This document shows, one piece after another, positions 53,240-61,997 of a DNA stretch of 64,000 nucleotides. The stretch's first letter is position 1; the number at the start of each line of letters is the position of its first letter. The position numbers were made by a program, and so were the translations under genes. Under the pieces are notes generated by a model. It had not been told where the DNA came from and did not search any database. It saw nothing but the letters and a program-made list of their open reading frames with translations. This DNA comes from Flavobacterium psychraerolatum (lineage in GTDB: Bacteria > Bacteroidota > Bacteroidia > Flavobacteriales > Flavobacteriaceae). The stretch covers positions 1 through 64,000 of the forward strand of contig NZ_JAOQMX010000002.1 in assembly GCF_025960985.1 (NCBI RefSeq), written 5' to 3'.

Positions 53240-54534
53240 AACTTATACGATTTTATAATTTTAGTAAAATCTTTAGATCTAACAAAATTATGTTTTATTT
53301 TGTTAACTTGAATTTTTTCTAAAAAACCTAAGCTTTGTAGATTATTTAAATCAGCCCTAGCGGTGAAATTTGAAATACTAAATCTATTTTCTATCTCTTT
53401 ACTGCTTAAAACTCTATCTTCATCCTCACTTATAATTTTTAAAATTTGCGCTTGCCTGTCATTTACATTTGGTATCTTAATAAACTTTGCAGCTTGTATG
53501 ACTTCTTTTTGTTTTCTACCAATGTATTCTTTCAAACTAATAAAGGCTTTTTCCATCGTTTTTAAATGATAAGTTATAAAATAGGTCATATCATTTTGAT
53601 CAATTTCAGTATATATAAAAGCTTTTTCATATTGATTTTTAGTATCCTTTATAATTGTGGAAATAGCAAGATATTCCGTTAACCAATAACCATTTTTAAG
53701 CATATACCAATAAAAAAGAGCCCTAGCAGTTCGTCCATTACCATCACTAAAAGGATGAATCCATCCTATCATAAAATGTATAATGATTCCTTTTATTATG
53801 GGATGTATAAATATTTTTTGATCATTATTAAAAAAGTCACATAATTCGTTTATTAATACTTCTATTTCTTGATGATTGGGTGGTGTATGAACAACTTCAC
53901 TATTAGAATAATTGACCACATAAATCTCGTCATTTTCTCTAAAAACACCTTCTTCATCTTTGTTATCTAACGTATCATTTGAAATCAAATTATGAATGTA
54001 AAGTAACTTGTCTGGGGTTATATCATCCGATTTATTTTGCACAATATATTTCATGGTGACAAAATTGTTCATAATCATTTGTTCAGACTTACTTTTTGGC
54101 TTCAACTCTTTTTGAATCATTTCTTTAGCTTTTTTTCGAGTCGTGTTTGCCCCCTCCATTTGACTACTTGAAATAGCTTCTTCCATGATGGAACTAATCA
54201 TAAACTTTGTCTTGTCAGTCTCAGCAATACCAACATTACTTCCTAAATTTCCTCCAATATTCAAATCACAATAATGTAATAATTGCAGAATAAAATCAGT
54301 TGAACTAAATTGAAAACTGTACTTTCCGAAAGTGACATTTTTTGAATTTAGAATTCTAGCCATCTTTATTGCACTCCAATATTCTTGCGGACTAGCAATT
54401 TTAGCTTTATATTTTATTTTATCCCAGAATAAATATGCATCATTTATTTCCTTCAACTCCCCATTTTCACGCAATTGATTATACAATAAAAAAGTTTTTT
54501 CATCATATTTATATTCAGGTGGTGACTCTATCAT
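53236..54534 (-). CDS. Fic-domain protein with inhibitory helix and winged helix
   Basis: A 432-residue Fic enzyme, likely an AMP-transferase acting on protein hydroxyls. The active site is canonical: HPFSDGNGRTAR at about 260-271. The N-terminal inhibitory helix is present (S123 and E127 in SSSQMEGAN), which makes it a class II, self-inhibited Fic. A beta-flap segment (VVNYSNSEVVHTPP) precedes the active site. The last 70 residues form a winged helix (NDRQAQILKIISEDEDRVLSSKEI...) that could bind the palindromes on both sides of the gene. Target protein unknown. Confidence 0.92.
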   Translation of the reverse strand: MIESPPEYKYDEKTFLLYNQLRENGELKEINDAYLFWDKIKYKAKIASPQEYWSAIKMARILNSKNVTFGKYSFQFSSTDFILQLLHYCDLNIGGNLGSNVGIAETDKTKFMISSIMEEAISSSQMEGANTTRKKAKEMIQKELKPKSKSEQMIMNNFVTMKYIVQNKSDDITPDKLLYIHNLISNDTLDNKDEEGVFRENDEIYVVNYSNSEVVHTPPNHQEIEVLINELCDFFNNDQKIFIHPIIKGIIIHFMIGWIHPFSDGNGRTARALFYWYMLKNGYWLTEYLAISTIIKDTKNQYEKAFIYTEIDQNDMTYFITYHLKTMEKAFISLKEYIGRKQKEVIQAAKFIKIPNVNDRQAQILKIISEDEDRVLSSKEIENRFSISNFTARADLNNLQSLGFLEKIQVNKIKHNFVRSKDFTKIIKSYKL

Positions 54535-54559
54535 ACAACTCTATTTTTTGCTAATTTAT

Positions 54560-54600
54560 GTAAATAATACGAGATTCTTGTAAAATCTCGCATTATTTAC
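54560..54600. repeat. 41-bp palindrome upstream of fic
   Basis: Same left arm as at 53199 (54560-54576), loop CTTGTAA, right arm 54584-54600 with one changed base (GCATT for GTATT). It ends 26 bases before the fic ATG and lies between fic and the divergent DUF1294 gene, as an operator would. Confidence 0.85.
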
Positions 54601-54631
54601 ATCTTTGATTTTTTCATAAGACATAATCTAA

Positions 54632-54639
54632 TATCTTTG
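54632..54639 (+). promoter_or_regulatory. DUF1294 -7 promoter element
   Basis: TATCTTTG, 18 bases before the ATG; a TTTG lies at 54604-54607, a rather long 24 bases away. Confidence 0.5.
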
Positions 54640-54657
54640 AAACTTAAATTAAGTTAA

Positions 54658-54939
54658 ATGACATTTTTATTCTACCTATTTTTAATTATTAATGCAATTG
54701 CTTTTATACTAATTGGCTACGATAAAAATCTAGCCAAAAAACAAAAAAGACGTATCCCTGAGCGAACACTTCTTTTATTTGTATTGATTGGTGGTACAAT
54801 TGGTTCTGGATTAGCAATGCAAATTTTTAGGCATAAAACAGCAAAGAGAAGTTATCTTTTAAAGTTTTGGGGAATAGTTATTTTGCAAATTCTGCTATTA
54901 TATGCCTTTTATCATTTTGATTTAGGAAGAGAATTATAG
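54658..54939 (+). CDS. DUF1294 small membrane protein
   Basis: A 93-residue protein with two or three membrane helices. The family pattern is clear: NAIAFILIGYDKNLAKKQKRRIPERTLLLFVLIGGTIGS is split by the basic YDK..A......RIPE..L loop, followed by R.KT.K.S. Function unknown. Its last six bases overlap the tail of the convergent ATPase gene. Confidence 0.88.
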   Translation: MTFLFYLFLIINAIAFILIGYDKNLAKKQKRRIPERTLLLFVLIGGTIGSGLAMQIFRHKTAKRSYLLKFWGIVILQILLLYAFYHFDLGREL

Positions 54940-56079
54940 AATAAAATCTAAATAATTAGATTTATTAATTACTTCAAATCTTGCCTCTGGATATGCTTTC
55001 GCGAAAGCGGTAGGAACTTTAACTTTCTTGTTTTCATTCCATTTAAACTCAAAACCAGTGAGCATATCTCCCCTTTCTTCCAACCAATCTAATTCTTGTT
55101 GGTCATAAGTGCGCCAAAAGTAATTATTGGTTGTAATTTTATGATAATGTTGTTTTTTAATTCTCTCTACGGCTAAATAATTTTTCCATAAATCGCCAAC
55201 ATCATTTCGAGCATCCAATCGATTGAAATTATTAATTATTCCGTTTCGAATACCATTATCATAAAAGTACCATCTACTTGATTTTACAATTTCTTTCCTC
55301 AAATTTCGGCTGAAACCCTCCACTTTAAACAAAATGAAAACTTTAGACAAAAGGTCCAGATAATTAGCAACCGTATTTTTTGAAATTTGCAATTGATTAC
55401 CTAACTCTTGCAATGAAACTTCTTTACCTACTTGATAAGCGATCAATCGCAAGAGATTATAAATTTTATCCGCTTGCTTAATGCCTTCAAAAGCTAAAAT
55501 ATCTTTTAGTAAATACGAGTTAATAATTTCGAACAAGTACTCTTTTTTCTCCTCCCAATCTTGATATTGCATTAATTCAGGATAACCTCCAAAAAGCAAA
55601 CGTTCTTTTAAATTTTCAGTGGTTTGTTTGAAATTTTCTTGCGTCGAAAATTCCATTTGCGCCAGCGGAAAAAGATAAATCGTATTTTTTCGACCTACCA
55701 ATGGTTCACCCAAATTATTGTTTAAATCAAATATTGAAGATCCTGTTGCAATAATTTTAATACCCTCAATAGAATCTACTATCAATTTTAATATTAAACC
55801 GATTTCAGGAATGGTTTGTGCTTCGTCAATTACTAATAAATCAATGTTAGTTAATAGACGTTTGTAATTAGCTACAGAACGCTCTTGTAATAGATTAGCA
55901 TCTTGAATATCTTCACCATTCAATTGCAGATAACTTCCCTCCCGTACCGTTTTGAGATAATTTTTAATCAATTCTGTTTTACCAACACGCCGTGCGCCCA
56001 ACAAAATCAATACTTTATTGGGTAAAACTTTTTTACTAAAATTGTCAAAAATGGCTCTCGTTAAGTAACTTTTCATCAC
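54934..56079 (-). CDS. AAA (DUF4143-type) ATPase
   Basis: A 381-residue protein of the AAA_14/DUF4143 type. Walker A is LLGARRVGKTELIKNYL near residue 30 and Walker B LLVIDEAQTIPEIG near 90. A sensor segment (IIATGSSIFDLNN) follows, then the DUF4143 C-terminal part with winged helix (SLQELGNQLQISKNTVANYLDLLSKVFILFKVEGFS) and a nuclease-like end (YFWRTYDQQELDWLEERGDMLTGFEFKWN) with a D/E-x-x pattern. Such proteins are common, mobile and of unknown function. A 26-bp perfect palindrome lies upstream. Confidence 0.9.
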   Translation of the reverse strand: MMKSYLTRAIFDNFSKKVLPNKVLILLGARRVGKTELIKNYLKTVREGSYLQLNGEDIQDANLLQERSVANYKRLLTNIDLLVIDEAQTIPEIGLILKLIVDSIEGIKIIATGSSIFDLNNNLGEPLVGRKNTIYLFPLAQMEFSTQENFKQTTENLKERLLFGGYPELMQYQDWEEKKEYLFEIINSYLLKDILAFEGIKQADKIYNLLRLIAYQVGKEVSLQELGNQLQISKNTVANYLDLLSKVFILFKVEGFSRNLRKEIVKSSRWYFYDNGIRNGIINNFNRLDARNDVGDLWKNYLAVERIKKQHYHKITTNNYFWRTYDQQELDWLEERGDMLTGFEFKWNENKKVKVPTAFAKAYPEARFEVINKSNYLDFIL

Positions 56080-56099
56080 ATTCCAATTAAAATATATAT

Positions 56100-56107
56100 C
56101 AAATATA
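56100..56107 (-). promoter_or_regulatory. -7 promoter element of the DUF4143 ATPase
   Basis: TATATTTG on the minus strand; start near 56094, about 15 bases before the ATG. Confidence 0.5.
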
Positions 56108-56137
56108 CTTTAAAAAATGTAAATACCGTCAGTTGAC

Positions 56138-56163
56138 TGACTGAATTAACGTTAATTCAGTCA
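56138..56163. promoter_or_regulatory. perfect 26-bp palindrome, possible operator
   Basis: TGACTGAATTAAC followed directly by its complement, no loop. It is centred about 45-60 bases upstream of the ATPase promoter start and next to TGAC direct repeats (56134-56141). It is too short of a T-run to be a terminator; the rpiB terminator lies beyond it. Confidence 0.5.
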
Positions 56164-56170
56164 ATAGAAA

Positions 56171-56216
56171 ATAAAAAAACCGCAAATACATTTTTATAAT
56201 TCATGTATTTGCGGTT
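56171..56216 (-). terminator. rpiB terminator
   Basis: AACCGCAAATACAT (56178-56191) pairs perfectly with ATGTATTTGCGGTT (56203-56216); read leftward it ends in a run of seven T. It lies about 120 bases past the rpiB stop. Confidence 0.85.
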
Positions 56217-56334
56217 CAATTTATTTGTGAAACCAATTTATTCAATTATTTTATAGCTTCTGGTTTAAAATTGAAATAAACAACTTTTAAAAAACTTAGA
56301 AACTCAGAAACTTAAAAACTTTTAAAAAACTACA

Positions 56335-56766
56335 TTATGAACAAGCAATTTTGTTCACTCTATTTTGATGTCTTCCACCTTCAAAAGCGGTGTTCAAGAA
56401 TGTATCTACAATTTCAACAGCTTGTTCGATTGACGTATATCGAGCTGGAATACTCACAATATTAGCATCATTATGTAAACGTGTTAAATAAGCAATTTCT
56501 TTGGTCCAACACAAACCAGCTCTTACACCTACATGTTTGTTCACTGTCATTGCAATTCCGTTCCCACTTCCGCAAATAACAATTCCAAAATCAGCTTTTC
56601 CTGTTTCAACATCTGTAGCTACAGGATGTCCAAAATCTGGATAATCTACAGAGTCAAAAGAATCTGTTCCATAATTTGTTACTTCGTATCCTTTTGCTTC
56701 GAGCATTTTTACAATTGCTTTTTTGTACTCTGGACCAGCGTGATCGTTTCCTATTGAAATTTTCAT
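56335..56766 (-). CDS. rpiB: ribose 5-phosphate isomerase B
   Basis: Interconverts ribose 5-phosphate and ribulose 5-phosphate in the pentose phosphate pathway. The 143-residue RpiB (LacAB) fold starts MKISIGNDHAGPEYKKAIV and has the active-site cysteine segment GIVICGSGNGIAMTVNKHVGVRAGLC and the arginine/histidine HNDANIVSIPARY. A frame extending to 56859 is rejected because the -7 box at 56793-56800 lies within it. Confidence 0.96.
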   Translation of the reverse strand: MKISIGNDHAGPEYKKAIVKMLEAKGYEVTNYGTDSFDSVDYPDFGHPVATDVETGKADFGIVICGSGNGIAMTVNKHVGVRAGLCWTKEIAYLTRLHNDANIVSIPARYTSIEQAVEIVDTFLNTAFEGGRHQNRVNKIACS

Positions 56767-56792
56767 TCTTTTAATTATTAAGTTGTGTTTTG

Positions 56793-56800
56793 CAAATTTA
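56793..56800 (-). promoter_or_regulatory. rpiB -7 promoter element
   Basis: TAAATTTG on the minus strand; start near 56787, about 20 bases before the ATG at 56766. Confidence 0.55.
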
Positions 56801-56859
56801 CCAAAACATTCTTTATTATACCTATTGTAGTAAGTTGTTTCTTTTTCGAAAAATAGCAC

Positions 56860-57440
56860 TTTACTCCTACTGCATTACAATCTCTTAATTTTCAACGAAT
56901 TATGAGTTATAAACAATTATCAATAACTCATAAAGAACTGATTATCAATGAATAATTCTCAAAAAATTAGTATTTAAAATCCATTGTTAATAACCCATCT
57001 TAATTCCTTGATATTCAGTTAACGCTATGTTAATACTAAATGTTAATAAGTTCAGAAAGAAAATAAGAACTATATTTTGGTCATATCAATTAAAAATGTA
57101 ATCCAAAATGGGAAATTAAAAACCTAGAAAAGTTTAGTAAATTTTTAGAAAAGTTATTAATACTCCTTTTGTATTTATCAACAGAAATTTTAAAAATACT
57201 TATTTACAATTTTAAATACTTTTAGTTTATCAACCGTTGTTAATTAAAATTAAAAAACTACTGAAAATAAAACCTTTACCTATTGTATTAGCTGTTAATA
57301 ACTCTTGAAAACACACTTAAACTAATATACAATCTCCTTTTTCATAATTTTATTGCCACTATTAACAAGCTATAATAACAAACAATAAATTATTTAAATT
57401 TAAATTTTCTTTTTGTTGTATTATATATATGTTGACAACT
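56860..57440. other. long AT-rich gene-free stretch with repeated TTATnAACA-type boxes
   Basis: No gene is visible. The stretch is unusually AT-rich and holds recurring 9-mers: TTATCAACA (57175-57183) and its relative TTATTAACA on the minus strand at 56985-56993, 57041-57049 and 57293-57301, with looser forms in between (TTATCAATA, TTATTTACA, TTATCAACC). These differ by one or two bases from the DnaA box TTATCCACA. It could be an origin-type or regulatory region, or plain AT-rich spacer. Confidence 0.3.
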
Positions 57441-57449
57441 TTGAAAAAA

Positions 57450-57689
57450 TTAAACGATTCTCAAATTGTTTTCATATTTCATTTCTTGAAGAATTGATTT
57501 AATGTTTTCAAAATCGTTTGGATGAACTTTCAATTTGATTCCACCCAAAGCTGTTGAATACATTGGTGCAAACGAAGACATGATTTCGTTTTGAAAAAAA
57601 TACTGAAAACCTTCAATATTCAAACGATGTTTAATGATCTCGATTTGATGGGTATAGTCAAATACAGCTAGCGTGACAAATGATTCCAT
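57450..57689 (-). CDS. DUF2007 family protein
   Basis: A 79-residue protein of the DUF2007 (putative signal-transducing) family, whose pattern is seen in VTLAVFDYTHQIEIIKHRLNIEGFQYFFQNE, a ferredoxin-like single domain that ends with the GGIKLKVHPNDFENIKSIL segment. The family resembles regulatory ligand-binding domains; no function is established. It is a single gene divergent from rnr. Confidence 0.85.
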   Translation of the reverse strand: MESFVTLAVFDYTHQIEIIKHRLNIEGFQYFFQNEIMSSFAPMYSTALGGIKLKVHPNDFENIKSILQEMKYENNLRIV

Positions 57690-57782
57690 AGGTTACTGTT
57701 TGATATAAAGATAGTTCAAAATAGAATGGGTTTAAAATAGCAGTAGTACGTTATTATTTATTTAAAACTTAGTTGAATCATA

Positions 57783-57797
57783 TGTTAACTGTTAACA
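57783..57797. promoter_or_regulatory. 15-bp palindrome upstream of rnr
   Basis: TGTTAAC-T-GTTAACA, a perfect inverted repeat 33 bases before the rnr start codon. TGTTAA also recurs in the AT-rich stretch upstream. A binding site is possible but unproven. Confidence 0.35.
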
Positions 57798-57829
57798 ATT
57801 TTGTAATTTCGAACTTTAAGATATTAATT

Positions 57830-60013
57830 ATGGGAAAAAGATTAAAGAAACCTACACAGAAACAACTAGATTTCTCTGATAAAATTATAAAAATACTATC
57901 CAATAGTGCTAATAAAGAGTTCACTTATAAACAAATAGCTGCTAAGTTGGAACTTGATGATACACAAAGTCGTAACCAAATCATTAAAGATTTGAAGTTA
58001 TTAACGGCAGATAAAAAAATTGTGGAAACCGAACCTGGTAAGTATTTGATAAAAACAGAAAGTAAAGAATACTACGAAGGTAAGATAGACATGACCAGTC
58101 GTAAAACGGCTTATTTTGTTTGTCCAGATTTTGGCGAAGATGTATTTATTCCGACCAACAATCTAAATCATGCCTTGGACAAAGACATCGTAAAAGTGTA
58201 CGTATACAATCGTAGACGCGGTAAACGTCCTGAGGGTGAAGTTGTTGAAATAGTAGAAAGAGCCAAAACAGATTTTGTTGGGGTTATTGACATTCAAAAA
58301 AACTTTGCATTTGTCTCTACTGCCAATCCAAAAATGTATACGGATATCTTTATTCCGAAAGACAAAATAGGAGAAGCAGAGCAAGGTGACGTAGTATTGG
58401 TTCATATTGAAGATTGGCCTAGAAAAGCTGATAGTCCGTTTGGAGTAGTGTCAAAAGTACTTGGGAAACCAGGAGAACACGATACAGAGATTCATGCAAT
58501 TTTGGCAGAATATGGTTTGCCATCTGAGTTTCCGATAGAAATTGAAACGTTTGCACAAAAAATAGATACTTCTATTACTCCAGAAGAAATCGCCAATCGT
58601 AGAGACATGCGTGATACGCTAACATTTACTATTGATCCAAAAGATGCAAAAGATTTTGATGATGCATTATCATTCAAAAAATTAGAAAATGGTAATTATG
58701 AAATTGGTATTCACATTGCCGATGTTTCGTATTATCTTGAAGAAGGTACCATTCTTGATGACGAAGCGTACCAACGTGCAACCTCTGTGTATTTGGTAGA
58801 TAGGGTAGTACCTATGTTACCAGAAGTATTATCGAATTTTGCTTGTTCTTTGCGTCCGCAAGAAGAGAAATATACTTTTTCGGCAGTGTTCGAAATCAGT
58901 GAAAAATGCGAAGTTGTAAACCAATGGTTTGGTCGTACCGTAATATTTTCTGATCAACGTTTTGCTTACGAAGAAGCGCAGTACATCATAGAGACCAAAG
59001 ACGATACCATTCCCGAAGATATTTCGATCACGGGTACTTCGTATCAAGTTTCTCCAGAAATCGTTGCAGCGACGCTTAAATTGGATGAACTAGCCAAGAT
59101 CTTCCGTAGAAAAAGAATGAACGATGGAGCCATCTCTTTTGATAAGGTCGAAGTGAAATTCAACCTAGATGAGAATGGTGAACCAGAAGGGGTTTATTTT
59201 AAAGTTTCTAAAGATGCCAATCATCTGATTGAAGAGTTCATGCTATTGGCAAATAAGAAAGTAGCGGAATACATTGGTAAACAAAAGAAAACTTTTATTT
59301 ATAGAATTCATGATGAACCAAACGAAGATAAATTGTTTGCTATGCAAGCAGTGATTGCTAAATTTGGTTATAAAATAGATTTCAAACAAGGGGATGTTTC
59401 CAAAGCATTGAACCAGTTGATGGCAGATGTAAACGGAAAAAAAGAGCAAAATTTAATTGATACCTTGGCTATACGCTCTATGAGTAAAGCTAAATATTCA
59501 ACAGATAATATTGGACATTACGGATTAGCATTCGATTATTATTCCCATTTTACTTCACCAATTCGTCGTTATCCTGATGTAATGGTTCATCGTTTATTAC
59601 AATTTTACTTAGACGGAGCAAAATCTGCAGACGAAGAATTGTATGAAACCAAATGTTTACATTGCTCAACTATGGAAGGTTTGGCTACCAACGCCGAACG
59701 TGATTCGATCAAATACATGCAGGTAAAATACATGCAAGATCATCGAGATCAAGAGTTTTTGGGTGTTATTTCTGGTGTGACAGAGTGGGGTATTTATGTC
59801 GAAATCATTGAAAATAAATGCGAAGGTATGGTTCGAATAAGAGATCTTAAAGACGATTATTATACCTTCGATGAAAAACAATATGCCATGGTTGGTGCGA
59901 CTTTGGAACAGTTATTGCAATTAGGTGACGAGATCTATGTTAAGGTTAAGAACGCTGATTTAGTTAAAAAACAATTGGATTTTAACTTTATACGTAGAAA
60001 TGACAAACTATAA
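57830..60013 (+). CDS. rnr: ribonuclease R
   Basis: A 727-residue 3'-5' exoribonuclease that degrades structured RNA. Order: N-terminal winged helix (TYKQIAAKLELDDTQSRNQIIKDL), cold-shock domains (about 65-210), the RNB catalytic domain with the metal-binding aspartates in TIDPKDAKDFDDALSF, the DSIRR-type ending HFTSPIRRYPDVMVHR, and a C-terminal S1 domain (FLGVISGVTEWGIYVEI). The ATG at 57830 (MGKRLKKPTQKQ) is chosen over one at 57773, since the extension (NHMLTVNNFV) is not family-like. The DUF2807 gene follows. Confidence 0.96.
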   Translation: MGKRLKKPTQKQLDFSDKIIKILSNSANKEFTYKQIAAKLELDDTQSRNQIIKDLKLLTADKKIVETEPGKYLIKTESKEYYEGKIDMTSRKTAYFVCPDFGEDVFIPTNNLNHALDKDIVKVYVYNRRRGKRPEGEVVEIVERAKTDFVGVIDIQKNFAFVSTANPKMYTDIFIPKDKIGEAEQGDVVLVHIEDWPRKADSPFGVVSKVLGKPGEHDTEIHAILAEYGLPSEFPIEIETFAQKIDTSITPEEIANRRDMRDTLTFTIDPKDAKDFDDALSFKKLENGNYEIGIHIADVSYYLEEGTILDDEAYQRATSVYLVDRVVPMLPEVLSNFACSLRPQEEKYTFSAVFEISEKCEVVNQWFGRTVIFSDQRFAYEEAQYIIETKDDTIPEDISITGTSYQVSPEIVAATLKLDELAKIFRRKRMNDGAISFDKVEVKFNLDENGEPEGVYFKVSKDANHLIEEFMLLANKKVAEYIGKQKKTFIYRIHDEPNEDKLFAMQAVIAKFGYKIDFKQGDVSKALNQLMADVNGKKEQNLIDTLAIRSMSKAKYSTDNIGHYGLAFDYYSHFTSPIRRYPDVMVHRLLQFYLDGAKSADEELYETKCLHCSTMEGLATNAERDSIKYMQVKYMQDHRDQEFLGVISGVTEWGIYVEIIENKCEGMVRIRDLKDDYYTFDEKQYAMVGATLEQLLQLGDEIYVKVKNADLVKKQLDFNFIRRNDKL

Positions 60014-60026
60014 AAAAAAAAATAAA

Positions 60027-60695
60027 ATGAAAAAAGTATTGTTTATTGCCCTTGTGATGATTTCGCAAATTACATTGGCACAGGTTACAAAAAATTTAGG
60101 CGATTTTAATGCCATAAGTATTTTTGACAAACTGAATGTGAAGCTTATTCCAGGATCCGAAAATAAGATTGTGATCAAAGGAACGCGTGCTTCAGAGGTG
60201 GAAACAGTGAATAATAATGGTGTTTTGAAAGTAAGAATGCCGTTTCCAAAATTGATGTCAGGTAACGATATCATGATTCAGTTGTATTACAAAAACATAG
60301 ATGACATTAGCGCAAGCGAAGGATCATTTGTATCTAGTGATGCCGTTTTCAAAGCTACAATCATGAACGTAAGTGCCCGTGAAGGAGCACAGATTGAAGT
60401 AGAGTTGGATGCTGAAAAAGTAAACGTAAAAGCCGTTACAGGTGGTATTGTTAACTTATCTGGAGAGGCCAACAATCAAGAGGTTGCTATTGGAACTGGT
60501 GGTAATCTTAGTGCGATAGATTTGCATACGTCGCAAACAACGGTAACTGTCTCTGCAGGAGGTACTGCCGAGGTGTATGCGACTACATTGGTAGATGCCA
60601 AAGTAAGAGCTGGTGGAAACATTTACATCTACGGGAAACCAAAGCAAGTAAATAAAGCGACTGTTCTTGGTGGTAAAATTGAAGAAAAAAATTAA
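60027..60695 (+). CDS. exported DUF2807 (head-GIN-like) protein
   Basis: A 222-residue exported protein. The signal peptide MKKVLFIALVMISQITLA ends before QVTKNLGDFNAISIFDKLNVKLIPG, the typical beginning of the DUF2807 (putative auto-transporter adhesin, head GIN) fold. The rest is made of regular beta-strand repeats (VNVKAVTGGIVNLSG, TTVTVSAGGTAEVYA), expected to form a right-handed beta-helix. An ATG at 60000 overlaps rnr and would spoil the signal peptide. Function unknown; 13 bases after rnr. Confidence 0.85.
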   Translation: MKKVLFIALVMISQITLAQVTKNLGDFNAISIFDKLNVKLIPGSENKIVIKGTRASEVETVNNNGVLKVRMPFPKLMSGNDIMIQLYYKNIDDISASEGSFVSSDAVFKATIMNVSAREGAQIEVELDAEKVNVKAVTGGIVNLSGEANNQEVAIGTGGNLSAIDLHTSQTTVTVSAGGTAEVYATTLVDAKVRAGGNIYIYGKPKQVNKATVLGGKIEEKN

Positions 60696-60732
60696 ATTGC
60701 ATCTTTTAAAATAAAGTAAATTTAAGATTTCG

Positions 60733-61431
60733 ATGATAAATGATATTCTAGCTGGTATTCCTTGGGGTATTTTTTTAAGCTTTATGATTGGTCCTGTTTT
60801 TTTTATATTACTAGAAACTAGTATAGTAAAAGGATTTAGAGCAGCATTAGTATTTGACTTGGGCGTTGTCCTTGCCGATGCTATTTTTATAACTATTGCC
60901 TATTTGGGTAGTTATAGAATGATCAAAAGTCTAGAAGATAAACCCTCACTATTTATATTCGGTGGTATCGTAATGTTGGCTTATGGAATAATTTCATTTC
61001 TAAGTTTACACAAAGAAAAAAGAATAAATACAAAAGAAATTGATAATGAGATTATCAAAAAAAACTATCTCAGTTTATTTATCAAAGGATTCTTTTTAAA
61101 TATTATTAACATTGGAGTATTGGGATTTTGGTTGGCAATTATAATATCAATAGGACCCAAAATGGAGATGCAACCCTCTAGAATGATTACTTTTTTTATA
61201 ACCGTAATTATAACCTATTTGGTAATCGATTCTATAAAGATTGTCCTAGCCAAGCAATTGAAATCCAAGATGATACCCAGTAATATACTGAAGATAAAAC
61301 AAGGTATTAGTATTGTTTTGATGTTATTTGGAGTCGTTCTCATGTCACAGGGATTTTTTCCCAATGAGAAGGAGTTAGTTAAAAATGCTTTTCAGAAAAT
61401 AGAAAATAAAAACACTATAAAACGTCCTTAA
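60733..61431 (+). CDS. LysE-type exporter
   Basis: A 232-residue inner-membrane protein of the LysE/RhtB superfamily, which exports amino acids or related solutes. The family pattern is seen in ILAGIPWGIFLSFMIGPVFFILLETSIVKGFRAALVFDLGVVLADAIFI, which carries the conserved G-P-F and G-D/F-L-GV-LAD positions. Six hydrophobic segments are expected. The substrate is not evident. A terminator hairpin overlaps its stop codon. Confidence 0.88.
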   Translation: MINDILAGIPWGIFLSFMIGPVFFILLETSIVKGFRAALVFDLGVVLADAIFITIAYLGSYRMIKSLEDKPSLFIFGGIVMLAYGIISFLSLHKEKRINTKEIDNEIIKKNYLSLFIKGFFLNIINIGVLGFWLAIIISIGPKMEMQPSRMITFFITVIITYLVIDSIKIVLAKQLKSKMIPSNILKIKQGISIVLMLFGVVLMSQGFFPNEKELVKNAFQKIENKNTIKRP

Positions 61432-61448
61432 ATAGGGCGTTTTTTTTT
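61420..61448 (+). terminator. terminator of the LysE-type gene
   Basis: AAACGTCCT (61420-61428) pairs with AGGGCGTTT (61434-61442) with one G-T pair; the loop contains the stop codon; T-run 61440-61448. Confidence 0.85.
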
Positions 61449-61467
61449 AGTCTTACTTGTATATTTA

Positions 61468-61635
61468 TTATACATAATTTTCTTTTCGGATATAATCTAT
61501 ACAGTTCTTATAGTAATTAATATAATTTTGGCCAGTCCCTTCGTAATCTTGATAGCTATCGAGACCGGTTCGTGTTATACATTTCAAGTCCTCAACAAGT
61601 TCTGCTATTGTTGTACTTGTTTGTGGGATTTCCAT
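61468..61635 (-). CDS. possible 55-residue small protein (weak)
   Basis: An ATG-started leftward frame of 55 codons in the otherwise gene-free 61449-61997 region. The product (MEIPQTSTTIAELVEDLKCI, then TRTGLDSYQDYEGTGQ) is acidic at first and ends in a basic tail, with two cysteines. It reads like real protein rather than AT-rich noise, but I recognise no family. It could also be a fragment of a lost gene. The rest of the region, 61640-61960, shows nothing else. Confidence 0.3.
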   Translation of the reverse strand: MEIPQTSTTIAELVEDLKCITRTGLDSYQDYEGTGQNYINYYKNCIDYIRKENYV

Positions 61636-61964
61636 CTCTATTCCTCACGTAACCTACGTTATACCAACAGGTTTTTGTTATAGAGAATACATCCTTACTG
61701 TAGATTATACAGTTTGTTTTATATTTTAATTCTATTGTTTAGTCATTAATTACACCAAAAATGGTTACGCTAAAAGTATCTCTGTCTATTCAACTGTAAT
61801 TTTTACACTTTCAACTTAATTAATTTTGAGTAGTAATATGCATGAGGATAATGTGCAAATAGTAGAGGGCTGTCTATTTTATTAATTGATATAAGTGTAA
61901 GTAACAAAGATTATTAAATCTTTTACTATTTACTATCATTCTTTGTTTAACCATTTCAGTACAT

Positions 61965-61994
61965 AAAAAAACCTTCAAGTTTCCTTGAAGGTTT
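61965..61994 (-). terminator. tRNA-Cys terminator
   Basis: ACCTTCAAG (61971-61979) pairs perfectly with CTTGAAGGT (61984-61992), extended by A/T pairs; the leftward transcript ends in a run of T. It begins a few bases past the tRNA. Confidence 0.85.
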
Positions 61995-61997
61995 TTG

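Noticed and set aside
57783..57797. DnaA box pair at the rnr palindrome
   Set aside because: TGTTAAC does not match the DnaA box well enough; kept only as a weak palindrome.
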